This document shows positions 25,613 through 35,046 of a stretch of DNA of 64,000 nt, piece after piece. Within the stretch, counting starts at the first letter, position 1; the number at the start of each line of letters is the position of its first letter. This DNA is from Lutibacter sp. A80 (GTDB lineage Bacteria; Bacteroidota; Bacteroidia; Flavobacteriales; Flavobacteriaceae). Position numbers and translations under genes: made by a program. The notes under the pieces were generated by a model that was not told where the DNA came from, ran no database searches, and was given only the letters and a program-made list of their open reading frames with translations. The stretch is from contig NZ_CP092480.1 of assembly GCF_022429645.1 (NCBI RefSeq), forward strand, positions 3,764,501-3,828,500. The letters are read 5' to 3'.

Positions 25613-27010
25613 ATGAATACTAAATATATTGATTTAATAAATCAAACTTTTGATTTTCCTCAAGAGGAATTTAAAATAGACAAAAAGAAAAATTTGCATT
25701 TTCATGATATTGATACAATGAAACTTGCAGAAGAATTTGGAACACCTTTAAAGTTTACTTATTTACCAAAAATTAGCGAAAATATTCAAAAAGCTAAAGG
25801 TTGGTTTAAAACATCTATGCGTAAGCATAAATATAAAGGAAAATACCACTATTGTTATTGTACTAAAAGCTCACATTTTAAGCATGTTTTAAGTGAAGCT
25901 TTAAGTAACGATATTCATATAGAAACTTCTTCTGCAGTAGATATTGATATTGTTGAAAACCTAAAAATATCAGGGAAAATAACCGATAAAACCTTTATTT
26001 TATGTAATGGTTTTAAAAGAGATGCTTATGTAAAAAACATACAAAGGCTAATAAATAACGGTCATAAAAACTGTTTTCCAATTATAGATAATTACGAAGA
26101 AATTGATTTGCTAACAAATGGAATTCGTAAAAAAATTAACATAGGAATTAGAATTGCTTCGGAAGAAGAACCAAAGTTCGAATTTTATACATCTCGTTTA
26201 GGAATTGGCTATAAAAACATAGTAGATTTTTATAGGCGAGATATAAAAGATAATAAAAAAGTAAACCTTAAAATGTTGCACTTTTTTATTAATACTGGAA
26301 TTAAAGACAATGCTTATTATTGGAACGAATTAAGTAAATGTCTAAAAGTTTATATCAATCTAAAACGTATTTGTCCTAGCTTAGATAGCTTAAATATTGG
26401 AGGAGGTTTTCCTATTAAAAATTCATTAGCATTTGATTATGATTATGAATATATGATTGATGAAATTATTTCTCAAATTAAAATTGCGTGTGATGAAGCT
26501 GAAGTTCAGGTACCACATATTTTTACAGAATTTGGTAGCTTTACAGTAGGTGAAAGTGGAGGTGCTTTGTATAAAGTTTTATATCAAAAAAAGCAAAACG
26601 ATAGAGAACGTTGGAATATGATAAACTCTTCTTTTATTACAACATTACCAGATAGTTGGGCTATAAATAAACGCTTTGTAATGTTGCCTTTAAATAGATG
26701 GAACGATAATTACGAGCGAGTTTTACTTGGAGGTTTAACCTGCGATAGTGATGATTATTACAATTCAGAACAACATATAAATGCTATTTATATGCCAACT
26801 TATAAAGAAGAAAAACCTTTATATATTGGATTTTTTAATACTGGTGCATATCAAGAAACAATTGGTGGTTACGGAGGTTTGCAACACTGCTTAATTCCGC
26901 AACCAAAACATGTTATTATATCAAAAAACAACGAAGGAAAATTAGAATACAAAGTTTTTAAAGAACAACAAAAACCAAGTGATTTTTTAAAAATATTAGG
27001 TTATGAATAA
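25613..27010 (+). CDS. speA: Arginine decarboxylase, short fold-type III form
   Basis: A 465-residue PLP enzyme of the alanine-racemase-barrel class, much shorter than E. coli SpeA. The PLP lysine is expected at Lys85 in CYCTKSSHF. EFGSFTVGESGG near 312 takes the place of the PLP-phosphate/Glu motif, and GGLTCDSDDYY places the catalytic Cys at 377. It would make agmatine from arginine. The next gene overlaps by 8 bases and encodes agmatinase, which supports the assignment; carboxyspermidine-type decarboxylation is the alternative for this fold. Confidence 0.82.
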   Translation: MNTKYIDLINQTFDFPQEEFKIDKKKNLHFHDIDTMKLAEEFGTPLKFTYLPKISENIQKAKGWFKTSMRKHKYKGKYHYCYCTKSSHFKHVLSEALSNDIHIETSSAVDIDIVENLKISGKITDKTFILCNGFKRDAYVKNIQRLINNGHKNCFPIIDNYEEIDLLTNGIRKKINIGIRIASEEEPKFEFYTSRLGIGYKNIVDFYRRDIKDNKKVNLKMLHFFINTGIKDNAYYWNELSKCLKVYINLKRICPSLDSLNIGGGFPIKNSLAFDYDYEYMIDEIISQIKIACDEAEVQVPHIFTEFGSFTVGESGGALYKVLYQKKQNDRERWNMINSSFITTLPDSWAINKRFVMLPLNRWNDNYERVLLGGLTCDSDDYYNSEQHINAIYMPTYKEEKPLYIGFFNTGAYQETIGGYGGLQHCLIPQPKHVIISKNNEGKLEYKVFKEQQKPSDFLKILGYE

Positions 27011-27941
27011 AAAAACTTACGCAGGAATCCCTGAACAAAACAGTAAAATTGAAACTTCAAAAGTAGTTTTAATTCCAGTTCCTTATGATGGAACAAGTAC
27101 CTGGCAAAAAGGTGCCGATAAAGGTCCAGAAGCTTTTTTAAGTGCTTCAGAAAATATGGAATTGTACGATATAGAAACCGATACAGAAGTGTATAAAAAC
27201 GGTATTTATTTGGCAGCTGCTGTTACTGAAAATACTTCACCAGAAAGTATGGTAGAAGCAGTACATCAAACTACTAAAGAGTATATCAAAAAAAATAAAT
27301 TTGTAACCTTATTTGGTGGAGAACACTCGATTTCAATTGGTTCAATTAGAGCATTTAACGAGTGTTTTAATAGCTTAACAGTTGTGCAAATTGATGCGCA
27401 TGCAGATTTACGTAAAGAGTACGAAGGTTCTACATGTAACCACGCTTGCGCAGTTTATGAGGCAAGTCAAACCACAAACTTAATTCAAGTGGGTATTCGA
27501 AGTATGGATGCTATTGAAAAAACCGTAATGGATTTAGATAAAGTGTTTTTTGCACACGAAATGGCACAAGACGATTACTGGATGGAAAATGCAATAGATT
27601 TAATGACTGAAAATGTGTTTTTAACAATAGATTTAGATGCTTTTGACCCTTCAATAATGCCATCAACTGGAACTCCAGAGCCAGGTGGTTTATTATGGTA
27701 TGAAACCTTAGAGTTTTTGAATAAAATTTTTAAAGAAAAAAATGTGGTAGGTTTCGATATTGTGGAACTTTGCCCTAATGAAAAAGAAAAATCTTCAGAC
27801 TTTTTAGCTGCAAAATTGTATTACAAAATGTTAAGCTATAAATTTAATAATTCTGAAGAAGATGATTATGATGATATAAAAGGTTTTAAAGAACCAACAA
27901 ACAGATTTACTAAATTTAACGATGAAGAAAATGACTACTAA
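27003..27941 (+). CDS. speB: Agmatinase (ureohydrolase)
   Basis: A 312-residue binuclear manganese enzyme that hydrolyses agmatine to putrescine and urea. All metal ligands are present: His108 in GGEHS, Asp131, His133 and Asp135 in DAHAD, and Asp210, Asp212 and Asp215 in DLDAFDP. GTPEPGG follows, as in agmatinases. Arginase-type use of arginine is less likely given the decarboxylase directly upstream. It overlaps both neighbours. Confidence 0.9.
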   Translation: MNKKTYAGIPEQNSKIETSKVVLIPVPYDGTSTWQKGADKGPEAFLSASENMELYDIETDTEVYKNGIYLAAAVTENTSPESMVEAVHQTTKEYIKKNKFVTLFGGEHSISIGSIRAFNECFNSLTVVQIDAHADLRKEYEGSTCNHACAVYEASQTTNLIQVGIRSMDAIEKTVMDLDKVFFAHEMAQDDYWMENAIDLMTENVFLTIDLDAFDPSIMPSTGTPEPGGLLWYETLEFLNKIFKEKNVVGFDIVELCPNEKEKSSDFLAAKLYYKMLSYKFNNSEEDDYDDIKGFKEPTNRFTKFNDEENDY

Positions 27942-28908
27942 TAAAGGAGCAATTTCACAATTTATAGAAAAATATTATTTGCATTTTAATGCAGCATCGG
28001 TTGTAGATGCAGCAAAAGAATACGAAAGTCAATTAGCAAAAGGATCTAAAATGTTAGTATCATTAGCAGGTGCAATGAGTACAGCAGAATTAGGTAAAAT
28101 ATTTGCTGAAGTAATTAGACAAGATAAAGTTCAAATAATTTCTTGTACAGGAGCAAATCTTGAAGAAGATGTTATGAATTTGGTAGCACATTCTCATTAT
28201 AAAAGAGTACCAAATTATAGAGATTTAACGCCACAAGATGAATGGGATTTATTAGAAAAAGGGCTAAATAGAGTTACTGATACTTGTATTCCAGAAGAAG
28301 AGGCGTTTAGACGTTTACAAGAACATATATTTAAAATATGGAAAGATGCCGAAGCAGCTGGAGAACGTTTCTTTCCACATGAATTTATGTATAAACTGTT
28401 GCTTTCTGGAGTGCTAGATCAATACCACGAAATAGATCCCAAAAATAGTTGGATGATTGCTGCAGCTGAAGCTAATTTACCAATGGTAGTTCCAGGTTGG
28501 GAAGACAGTACAATGGGAAATATTTTTGCTTCGTATGTGTTAAAAGGTGAATTAAAAGCAAGTACCATGAAATCTGGAATTGAATATATGACTTTCTTAG
28601 CAGATTGGTATACTGAAAATTCAAAAGACGGTATAGGTTTTTTTCAAATTGGAGGTGGTATTGCAGGAGATTTTCCAATATGTGTAGTGCCAATGTTGTA
28701 CCAAGATTTGGAAAGAACCGACACACCATTTTGGAGCTATTTTTGTCAAATTTCAGATTCAACAACTAGTTACGGATCTTATTCTGGAGCAGTTCCAAAT
28801 GAGAAAATTACTTGGGGAAAATTAGATATTAACACTCCAAAATATATTATAGAATCTGATGCTACCATTGTTGCACCATTAATTTTTGCCTACTTATTAG
28901 ATATGTAG
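27931..28908 (+). CDS. Deoxyhypusine-synthase-like protein
   Basis: A 325-residue protein starting at the ATG at 27931 (an ATG at 27922 adds three residues). The deoxyhypusine synthase fold is evident: LVSLAGAMSTAELGKIF near 43, SCTGANLEEDVMNLVAHSHY near 71-90, and the end WGKLDINTPKYIIESDAT. In the active-site loop, eukaryotic enzymes have GGGVVKHH with the Schiff-base Lys; here it is GGGIAGDFP, with Gly in the Lys position. There is no eIF5A in bacteria, so the substrate must differ. The operon with arginine decarboxylase and agmatinase points to a polyamine substrate. Function is unknown. Confidence 0.85.
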   Translation: MTTNKGAISQFIEKYYLHFNAASVVDAAKEYESQLAKGSKMLVSLAGAMSTAELGKIFAEVIRQDKVQIISCTGANLEEDVMNLVAHSHYKRVPNYRDLTPQDEWDLLEKGLNRVTDTCIPEEEAFRRLQEHIFKIWKDAEAAGERFFPHEFMYKLLLSGVLDQYHEIDPKNSWMIAAAEANLPMVVPGWEDSTMGNIFASYVLKGELKASTMKSGIEYMTFLADWYTENSKDGIGFFQIGGGIAGDFPICVVPMLYQDLERTDTPFWSYFCQISDSTTSYGSYSGAVPNEKITWGKLDINTPKYIIESDATIVAPLIFAYLLDM

Positions 28909-28910
28909 TT

Positions 28911-29204
28911 ATGAAGAGAGTTATTGTAGATTATAGTAAGTTAACAAATGATATTTTAGATTTATTAGTTGAAAAATATCCATCAGGTTATGGTTATAGA
29001 GATATAATAACGTTTAAAAATGCCAAAGGTGAAACAATAAGAGCTGTAGAAGTAACTACAGAAGATACTTGTTATTTGGTGAAAATTAGTTTGAAATTAG
29101 AAGAAACTATGGAAGATTATGATGCTGATGCAGATAATTTTGATGACGTTTATGATTCAACTAATTTAGAAGATATAGCAGATGAAAGTTCTTGTGATTA
29201 TTAA
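28911..29204 (+). CDS. Small acidic protein of the polyamine operon
   Basis: A 97-residue protein starting 2 bases after the preceding stop. The first 60 residues form a compact alpha/beta-looking part (VIVDYSKLTNDILDLLVEKY; TIRAVEVTTEDTCYLVKISL), and the last 30 are almost all acidic (EDYDADADNFDDVYDS). I know of no function. Its position as the last gene of the polyamine operon is the only clue; the acidic tail could bind polyamines or metals, which is speculation. Confidence 0.75.
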   Translation: MKRVIVDYSKLTNDILDLLVEKYPSGYGYRDIITFKNAKGETIRAVEVTTEDTCYLVKISLKLEETMEDYDADADNFDDVYDSTNLEDIADESSCDY

Positions 29205-29208
29205 CTAA

Positions 29209-29281
29209 AAAAAGACTGTTTGAAAAAATATCCATCTTTCTGAAATTAATTCAGATTGACGGTTTTTTAAACAGTCTTTTT
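29209..29281. terminator. Long bipartite terminator hairpin
   Basis: A perfect 13-base outer stem (29209-29221 with 29269-29281) encloses 47 bases that contain a second hairpin (TCTGAA/TTCAGA). A-runs and T-runs at the outer ends suit termination in both directions between the polyamine operon and the leftward DUF2853 gene. Confidence 0.7.
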
Positions 29282-29298
29282 ATTAAATTTTTTTAAAT

Positions 29299-29634
29299 CT
29301 AGTAAATAGATTCTTTTCCAAATTCTTTAACTAAAATGTAATAGAAAATTGCTCTGTATTTATTTCTGTTAGATTTACCCATAATTTCAACAGCTTTTTC
29401 CATAGCAGCATCTAATTTAGCATCGTCAGAAAGTCCTAATTTTTTAATTAAAAAGTTATTTTTTACAGTAGCTAATTCTTTAGCATCTGATCCAGAAACT
29501 GTTTCAGCATCTTTTTTATATATAGAAGGTCCTAATCCTTTAGTAACCTTAGCTAATAAATCAGCGTCAAAGCTGATTCCTAACTTTTTCATTTCACTTT
29601 CATAAAGTGCTATTTTTTCATCTAATTTACTCAT
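29299..29634 (-). CDS. DUF2853 family protein
   Basis: A 111-residue all-helical cytosolic protein matching DUF2853: YESEMKKLGISFDADLLAKVTKGLGPSIY opens it, SGSDAKELATVKNNFLIKKLGL follows, and it ends NKYRAIFYYILVKEFGKES. A structure is known for the family but no function that I am aware of. It is a single gene, with its terminator shared with the polyamine operon. Confidence 0.85.
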   Translation of the reverse strand: MSKLDEKIALYESEMKKLGISFDADLLAKVTKGLGPSIYKKDAETVSGSDAKELATVKNNFLIKKLGLSDDAKLDAAMEKAVEIMGKSNRNKYRAIFYYILVKEFGKESIY

Positions 29635-29714
29635 GAGTAACGAATTTTTTTATTAAAGTTAATATTTCTTTTACCAAATATAAAAAATATTATCTGTTTA
29701 ACGTAAAAAATAGG

Positions 29715-31139
29715 TTAACAATCTGAAAGGTTTACTCCAACAGCTAATCCTCCTTCAGATGTTTCTTTGTATTTAGAGTTCATATCTTGAGCCGTTTCCC
29801 ACATACTAGAAATAACTTTGTCAAGCGGTACTTTTGCATGAAAACTATCAGATTCTAAAGCTAGTTCAGCTGCGTTAATTGCTTTAATAGCACCCATTGC
29901 GTTGCGTTCAATACACGGTACTTGTACCAATCCACCAATAGGATCACAGGTTAAACCTAAATGATGTTCCATAGCAATTTCACTAGCCATTAAAACCTGT
30001 TCTGGAGTTCCTCCAAGTAACTCGGTTAATGCGCCTGCTGCCATTGCAGAAGAAACACCAATTTCAGCCTGACAACCACCCATTGCAGCAGATATTGTGG
30101 CTCCTTTTTTAAAAAGACTGCCTATTTCACTAGCAACTAATAAAAATTGTTTGATGTGTTTAAATGAGGCTTCATGGTTTTCTATAACTAAATAATACAT
30201 TAAAACAGCGGGTATTACACCTGCGCTTCCGTTGGTAGGTGCAGTTACAACTCTACCGAGTGAGGCATTTACTTCGTTAACACTTAAGGCAAAACAACTT
30301 ACCCATTTTAATATTTGACGAAATTTAACTTCGGTATTTCTTATAGCTTGTAACCATTCATTTGGGGTACTATAAATTTTATCTTCTTTTAATTTTTGGT
30401 GCATATCAAAAGCACGTCTTCGAACTTTTAATCCACCAGGTAAAATGCCTTCTGTATGGCAACCAATATACATGCTCTCGAGCATGGTATCCCAAATTCG
30501 TTTTATTTCAAAGTCAATTTCTTCATCGGTTCTTAAAGAGCGTTCATTTTCTAAAACAATGTCAGAGATTTTTAATTGTTGTTCTTTACAATAGAATTCT
30601 AATTCAGTAGCCTTTTGAATTGAATAGGGGAAAGTTTTAAAAATTTCAATATTTTCTTTAGCATGTATTAATTCTTCTCTAACAACAAAACCACCACCAA
30701 TAGAATAATAAATGTCTGTTGAAATTTCTCTAGTATTGTTATAACCAGTAAATTTCATAGCATTGGCATGAAAAGGTAAAAATTCTTTATTAAAAGTTAT
30801 GTCTGTTGTAGGGTTAAAATTAATAGGAGTACTATTTCCAAAATTTAGTTTTTGTTCTTCTTTTATTTTAGAAATTAGAGGTGTTATTTCCTCTGTAGGA
30901 ATATATTCTGGATCCGCACCTGTTAAGCCTAAAATTACAGCTAAATCAGTAGCATGTCCTTTACCGGTTAAAGATAATGAACCATATAAATCTACTTTTA
31001 CTGAAGTTATTTCAGAAAAAATATTTTCTTTTTTTAAGTGATTAATCCATCTTTCAGCGGCTCTCCAAGGACCTAGCGTATGAGAACTCGAAGGACCAAC
31101 GCCAATTTTCAACATATCAAATATTGAAATACATTCCAT
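29715..31139 (-). CDS. sdaA: L-serine dehydratase, iron-sulfur type
   Basis: A 474-residue single-chain enzyme converting serine to pyruvate and ammonia with a [4Fe-4S] cluster. The beta domain opens with [15 protein letters not shown]. The alpha domain has the cluster cysteines in [16 protein letters not shown] and [12 protein letters not shown]. The very last residue is Cys474, which matches the C-terminal-tail cysteine that fills the open cluster site in the Legionella enzyme and must leave when serine binds. It is a single gene with a -7 element at 31160-31167. Confidence 0.95.
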   Translation of the reverse strand: MECISIFDMLKIGVGPSSSHTLGPWRAAERWINHLKKENIFSEITSVKVDLYGSLSLTGKGHATDLAVILGLTGADPEYIPTEEITPLISKIKEEQKLNFGNSTPINFNPTTDITFNKEFLPFHANAMKFTGYNNTREISTDIYYSIGGGFVVREELIHAKENIEIFKTFPYSIQKATELEFYCKEQQLKISDIVLENERSLRTDEEIDFEIKRIWDTMLESMYIGCHTEGILPGGLKVRRRAFDMHQKLKEDKIYSTPNEWLQAIRNTEVKFRQILKWVSCFALSVNEVNASLGRVVTAPTNGSAGVIPAVLMYYLVIENHEASFKHIKQFLLVASEIGSLFKKGATISAAMGGCQAEIGVSSAMAAGALTELLGGTPEQVLMASEIAMEHHLGLTCDPIGGLVQVPCIERNAMGAIKAINAAELALESDSFHAKVPLDKVISSMWETAQDMNSKYKETSEGGLAVGVNLSDC

Positions 31140-31159
31140 TTCTTAATTTTTTAAGTGTG

Positions 31160-31167
31160 CAAATATA
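31160..31167 (-). promoter_or_regulatory. -7 promoter element for sdaA
   Basis: Read leftward the bases are TATATTTG, matching TAnnTTTG; the predicted start near 31154 leaves a leader of about 15 bases. Confidence 0.65.
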
Positions 31168-31232
31168 TACTATTGCTATATAGTTGTGTCATTTATAATT
31201 AAAAATTTAAGAAGATTTATACATATTAATAA

Positions 31233-31267
31233 TGACATTTAATTGTGAATTTATGACATATTGACAT
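31233..31267. repeat. Three TGACAT repeats upstream of dnaK
   Basis: TGACAT occurs at 31233-31238, 31254-31259 and 31262-31267, 80 to 115 bases before the dnaK start. Spacing is irregular (21 and 8 bases). It could be a regulator site, but AT-rich sequence makes chance possible. Confidence 0.3.
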
Positions 31268-31345
31268 AAAATTTGTAATGGCATAAACATTGTTTACTTG
31301 TAATTGTAAGTTTAAAAAAAATTAAAATAATATAAATATATAATT

Positions 31346-33259
31346 ATGAGTAAGATTATAGGAATTGATTTAGGAACTACCAACTCTTGTGTTTCTGTAA
31401 TGGAAGGAAATGAGCCTGTTGTAATTCCTAATGCAGAAGGAAAAAGAACGACACCTTCTATTATTGCATTTATTGAAGGTGGAGAACGTAAAGTTGGAGA
31501 TCCTGCAAAAAGACAAGCGGTTACAAACCCTTTAAAAACTATTTATTCAATTAAACGTTTTATGGGTAATAAATATTCTGAATCTAAAATGGAGGCAGAA
31601 AGAGTACCTTATAAAGTAGTAAAAGGAGATAATGATACACCACGTGTAGATATTGATGGAAGATTATATACTCCACAAGAAATTTCAGCAATGGTTCTTC
31701 AAAAAATGAAGAAAACTGCTGAAGATTATTTAGGAACTGAAGTTTCTGAAGCTGTTGTAACTGTACCAGCTTATTTTAACGATGCACAACGTCAAGCAAC
31801 TAAAGAGGCTGGTGAAATTGCAGGTTTAAAAGTAAGTCGTATTATAAATGAACCAACTGCAGCTGCATTGGCTTATGGTATGGATAAAAAAGGAACCGAT
31901 CAAAAAATTGTTGTTTTTGATTTTGGTGGTGGAACACATGATGTTTCTATCTTAGAATTAGGTGATGGTGTTTTCGAAGTACTTTCTACAGACGGAGATA
32001 CACACTTAGGTGGTGATGATGTTGATCAAAAAATTATAGACTGGTTAGCTGAAGAGTTTAAAGCTGAAGAAAATATGGACCTACGTCAAGATCCAATGGC
32101 TTTACAACGTTTAAAAGAAGCTGCTGAAAAAGCGAAAATAGAATTATCATCTTCTGCTTCAACAGAAATTAATTTACCATATGTAACAGCTACAGCAAGT
32201 GGACCAAAACACTTAGTACGTACATTGTCTAAAGCTAAATTTGAGCAATTAATTGACGATTTAGTAAAAAGAACTATAGAGCCTTGTAAAACAGCTCTTA
32301 AATCAGCAGGATTATCTACAGGAGATATTGATGAAATTATTTTAGTAGGTGGTTCAACACGTATTCCTGCAGTGCAAGAAGCAGTTGAAAAATTCTTCGG
32401 AAAAGCACCTTCAAAAGGAGTAAATCCAGATGAGGTTGTTGCTATTGGAGCAGCTATTCAAGGTGGAGTTTTAACTGGAGATGTTAAAGATGTATTGTTA
32501 TTAGATGTTACACCTTTATCTTTAGGTATTGAAACTATGGGGAATGTAATGACTAAGTTAATTGAAGCTAACACTACAATTCCAACTAAAAAGTCACAAG
32601 TATTCTCTACAGCAGCTGACAATCAGCCATCAGTAGAAATTCACGTGTTACAAGGTGAGCGTGCAATGGCAGCAGATAATAAAACTATTGGTCGTTTCCA
32701 TTTAGATGGAATACCACCAGCACAAAGAGGTACTCCACAAATTGAAGTAACTTTTGATATTGATGCAAATGGTATTATTAAAGTTTCTGCAACAGATAAA
32801 GCTACAGGTAAATCTCAAGATATTAGAATTGAAGCTTCTTCTGGTTTAACTGAAGATGAAATCAAGAAAATGAAAGCAGATGCTGATGCAAATGCAGACG
32901 CAGATAAGCAAGCTAAAGAAGTTGCTGAGAAAATTAATGGAGCTGACTCTATGATTTTCCAAACTGAAAAACAATTAAAAGAGTTTGGTGATAAATTATC
33001 AGCTGATAAAAAAGATCCAATTGAAGCAGCTTTAGCAGAACTTAAAAAAGCACACGAATCTAAAGATATTGCACAAATTGATGCTGCAATGGAAAAGATA
33101 AATGAAGCTTGGAAAGTTGCAAGTGAAGAAATGTATAAAGCACAACAAGAAGGTCAAGCTCAAGGTGCTCCAACAGGAGATGCTGGTGATGCACAACCTA
33201 AAAATGAAGGTGATGATGTAGAAGATGTTGACTTTGAAGAAGTAAAAGAAGATAAATAA
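31346..33259 (+). CDS. dnaK: Chaperone DnaK (Hsp70)
   Basis: A 637-residue ATP-dependent chaperone. The nucleotide-binding domain begins [16 protein letters not shown] and has the second Hsp70 signature [14 protein letters not shown] near 190 and the third [13 protein letters not shown] near 332. The substrate-binding domain follows (about 390-500), and the acidic tail ends [12 protein letters not shown]. DnaJ and GrpE are not adjacent. There is no CIRCE repeat in the leader. A strong terminator follows. Confidence 0.98.
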   Translation: MSKIIGIDLGTTNSCVSVMEGNEPVVIPNAEGKRTTPSIIAFIEGGERKVGDPAKRQAVTNPLKTIYSIKRFMGNKYSESKMEAERVPYKVVKGDNDTPRVDIDGRLYTPQEISAMVLQKMKKTAEDYLGTEVSEAVVTVPAYFNDAQRQATKEAGEIAGLKVSRIINEPTAAALAYGMDKKGTDQKIVVFDFGGGTHDVSILELGDGVFEVLSTDGDTHLGGDDVDQKIIDWLAEEFKAEENMDLRQDPMALQRLKEAAEKAKIELSSSASTEINLPYVTATASGPKHLVRTLSKAKFEQLIDDLVKRTIEPCKTALKSAGLSTGDIDEIILVGGSTRIPAVQEAVEKFFGKAPSKGVNPDEVVAIGAAIQGGVLTGDVKDVLLLDVTPLSLGIETMGNVMTKLIEANTTIPTKKSQVFSTAADNQPSVEIHVLQGERAMAADNKTIGRFHLDGIPPAQRGTPQIEVTFDIDANGIIKVSATDKATGKSQDIRIEASSGLTEDEIKKMKADADANADADKQAKEVAEKINGADSMIFQTEKQLKEFGDKLSADKKDPIEAALAELKKAHESKDIAQIDAAMEKINEAWKVASEEMYKAQQEGQAQGAPTGDAGDAQPKNEGDDVEDVDFEEVKEDK

Positions 33260-33285
33260 TATTTTTCTTTTAAATAATTTTAAAG

Positions 33286-33322
33286 ACTGTCTAGAAGGTA
33301 AAACTTTTAGACAGTTTTTTTT
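33286..33322 (+). terminator. Terminator of dnaK
   Basis: A 12-base stem with one G-T pair (33286-33297 with 33304-33315), a 6-base loop and a following run of seven T. Confidence 0.85.
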
Positions 33323-33437
33323 GTTAAATATTAGACCAGTATATATTTTTAAAATTATTTTTTATTTAAGTAATGTATATTTAAAAGGAGTTTGCTAAGT
33401 AGGTTACCTTGTTATGCATGCATAATAAAATATTTCC

Positions 33438-33445
33438 TATATTTG
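33438..33445 (+). promoter_or_regulatory. -7 promoter element for the nitronate monooxygenase gene
   Basis: TATATTTG matches TAnnTTTG. The predicted start is near 33451, so the ATG at 33463 has a leader of about 12 bases. In-frame codons before 33438 would lie upstream of the mRNA and are rejected as starts. Confidence 0.6.
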
Positions 33446-33462
33446 ATAAAATGATGAAGCAA

Positions 33463-34413
33463 ATGAAATCAGCAAAATTAACTCAACTGTTAAATATAAC
33501 ATATCCAATTATCCAGGCACCAATGTTTTTAGTTTCCAATACCGCAATGGTAATTGAAGCTATGAGAGGAGGTATTGCGGGTTGTATTCCAGCTTTAAAT
33601 TATAGGACGTTAAAAGAATTAAGAGCTGCAATTAAAGAATTAAAAACAGCAAAAGTTGCTGGAGGAGCATTTGGTTTTAATTTAATTGTTAATAAATCAA
33701 ATATTAAATATAAAGAACAATTAGCTGTAATTTGTGATGAAGGTGTAGATTTTATTATCACTTCTTTAGGTAATCCAGAAGAAACTATTAAAAAAGCGCA
33801 TACAAAAAACATTAAAGTATTTTGTGATGTTACGGATTTAAAGTTTGCAACAAAGGTAGAGGGCTTAGGGGCCGATGCAATTATAGCTGTAAATAATCTA
33901 GCTGGAGGTCATAGAGGTAATAGTTCTCCAGAGGACTTAATACCTCAGTTAGTTAAAAATTGTAATATTCCAGTTATTTCAGCTGGAGGTGTAGGGTGTA
34001 AAACTGATATTGATAAAATGTTGAGTTTAGGAGCTGAAGGAGTTTCTGTAGGAAGTCCTTTTATTGCATCAATTGAAGCTGATGTTACCGAAGAATATAA
34101 GCAAGCTTGTGTACAATATGGAGCTGAAGATATAGTATTAACAGAACGTATATCCGGAACGCCTTGTACTGTAATAAACACTCCTTATGTTCAAAAAATA
34201 GGCACTAAACAAACTTGGATAGAGCGCATTTTAAATAAAAATAAAAAATTAAAAAAATGGGTTAAAATGATTCGTTTTTCAATAGGAATGCGAGCAACTG
34301 AAAAAGCAGCAACTAAAGCAACCTATAAAACGGTTTGGGTTGCAGGTCCAAGTATAAAACATACAACTGCAATTTCACCCGTTAAAAATATAATTTCGAA
34401 GCTTATTAATTAG
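33463..34413 (+). CDS. Nitronate monooxygenase family protein
   Basis: A protein of about 316 residues from the ATG at 33463, chosen because the promoter element lies just upstream and similarity begins at KLTQLLNITYPIIQAPM. It is an FMN-binding TIM barrel of the 2-nitropropane dioxygenase/enoyl reductase II type. AGGHRG near 150 and GGVGCKTDIDKMLSLGAEGVSVGSPF near 178-203 bind FMN. The family oxidises alkyl nitronates; some members act as FabK-type enoyl reductases or on other substrates, so the exact reaction is open. Confidence 0.85.
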   Translation: MKSAKLTQLLNITYPIIQAPMFLVSNTAMVIEAMRGGIAGCIPALNYRTLKELRAAIKELKTAKVAGGAFGFNLIVNKSNIKYKEQLAVICDEGVDFIITSLGNPEETIKKAHTKNIKVFCDVTDLKFATKVEGLGADAIIAVNNLAGGHRGNSSPEDLIPQLVKNCNIPVISAGGVGCKTDIDKMLSLGAEGVSVGSPFIASIEADVTEEYKQACVQYGAEDIVLTERISGTPCTVINTPYVQKIGTKQTWIERILNKNKKLKKWVKMIRFSIGMRATEKAATKATYKTVWVAGPSIKHTTAISPVKNIISKLIN

Positions 34414-34421
34414 TATTTTTG
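34414..34421 (+). promoter_or_regulatory. -7 promoter element for the gene at 34462
   Basis: TATTTTTG fits TAnnTTTG and begins immediately after the stop codon of the nitronate monooxygenase gene; the predicted start is near 34427. Confidence 0.45.
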
Positions 34422-34461
34422 AAAATCTATTGATTTAATATATCTTAATTTAAAATACGCA

Positions 34462-35007
34462 TTGAAGAACTTTCATAAATTTAATTTTTTTAAACATACC
34501 TACTGTGAATTTGAAATGAAATCGCTCGATTTTTTTAAACAAGAAGAAATTCATTACAAAAGTAAATCGGGAAGTTTATATTTTTATGCTGAAAATGGTG
34601 TTTACCGTTATTCAAATCATTGGGGGAGAGTGGCCAATTGTAAATGGAAAATTAAAGGAGTTGAAGCTTATAAAAATCAAATTTATTATGTTGGTTATGC
34701 AAAATGGTCAGATTTTTATCCTTTAAACTCAAAAGAAAAAAACTTTTATATAATTATTGAAGTTGAAACAAATGAACCAAAAATTTTTAGGGTTAAAGAA
34801 GGGGATAAAACAACACCTTTTTTAATGACATTAGAGTTTGCGCTTTTACGATTAAAAGAAATTAAAAAGTTGTATAAAGATTATAAATGGGCAACGTATT
34901 ATAATGAAACTGTTGAGGTAGTTAGAAATAAGTTAATTTATAAACTAATTAATTCTGATAAAACATTACAAGTTTTAAAGCAATCTTTAAAGAATGATTT
35001 AGAATAA
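34462..35007 (+). CDS. Conserved protein of unknown function
   Basis: A 181-residue soluble protein that I recognise only as a recurring unnamed family in this group. I keep the TTG start at 34462 because the block FHKFNFFKHTYCEFEMKSL belongs to it; the ATG at 34516 would lose 18 residues of that block. Notable is an aromatic-rich centre (SGSLYFYAENGVYRYSNHWGRVANCKWKI, residues 37-65), which looks like a compact beta domain, then a Lys-rich helical end. It precedes a type II NADH dehydrogenase by 39 bases, perhaps in one transcript. Confidence 0.65.
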   Translation: MKNFHKFNFFKHTYCEFEMKSLDFFKQEEIHYKSKSGSLYFYAENGVYRYSNHWGRVANCKWKIKGVEAYKNQIYYVGYAKWSDFYPLNSKEKNFYIIIEVETNEPKIFRVKEGDKTTPFLMTLEFALLRLKEIKKLYKDYKWATYYNETVEVVRNKLIYKLINSDKTLQVLKQSLKNDLE

Positions 35008-35046
35008 AAAAAGTAGTTTTGTAACCTACTAAATCTAAAAAAAAAT

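Noticed and set aside
27931..28908. True deoxyhypusine synthase modifying eIF5A
   Set aside because: Bacterial setting and loss of the catalytic Lys in the active-site loop.
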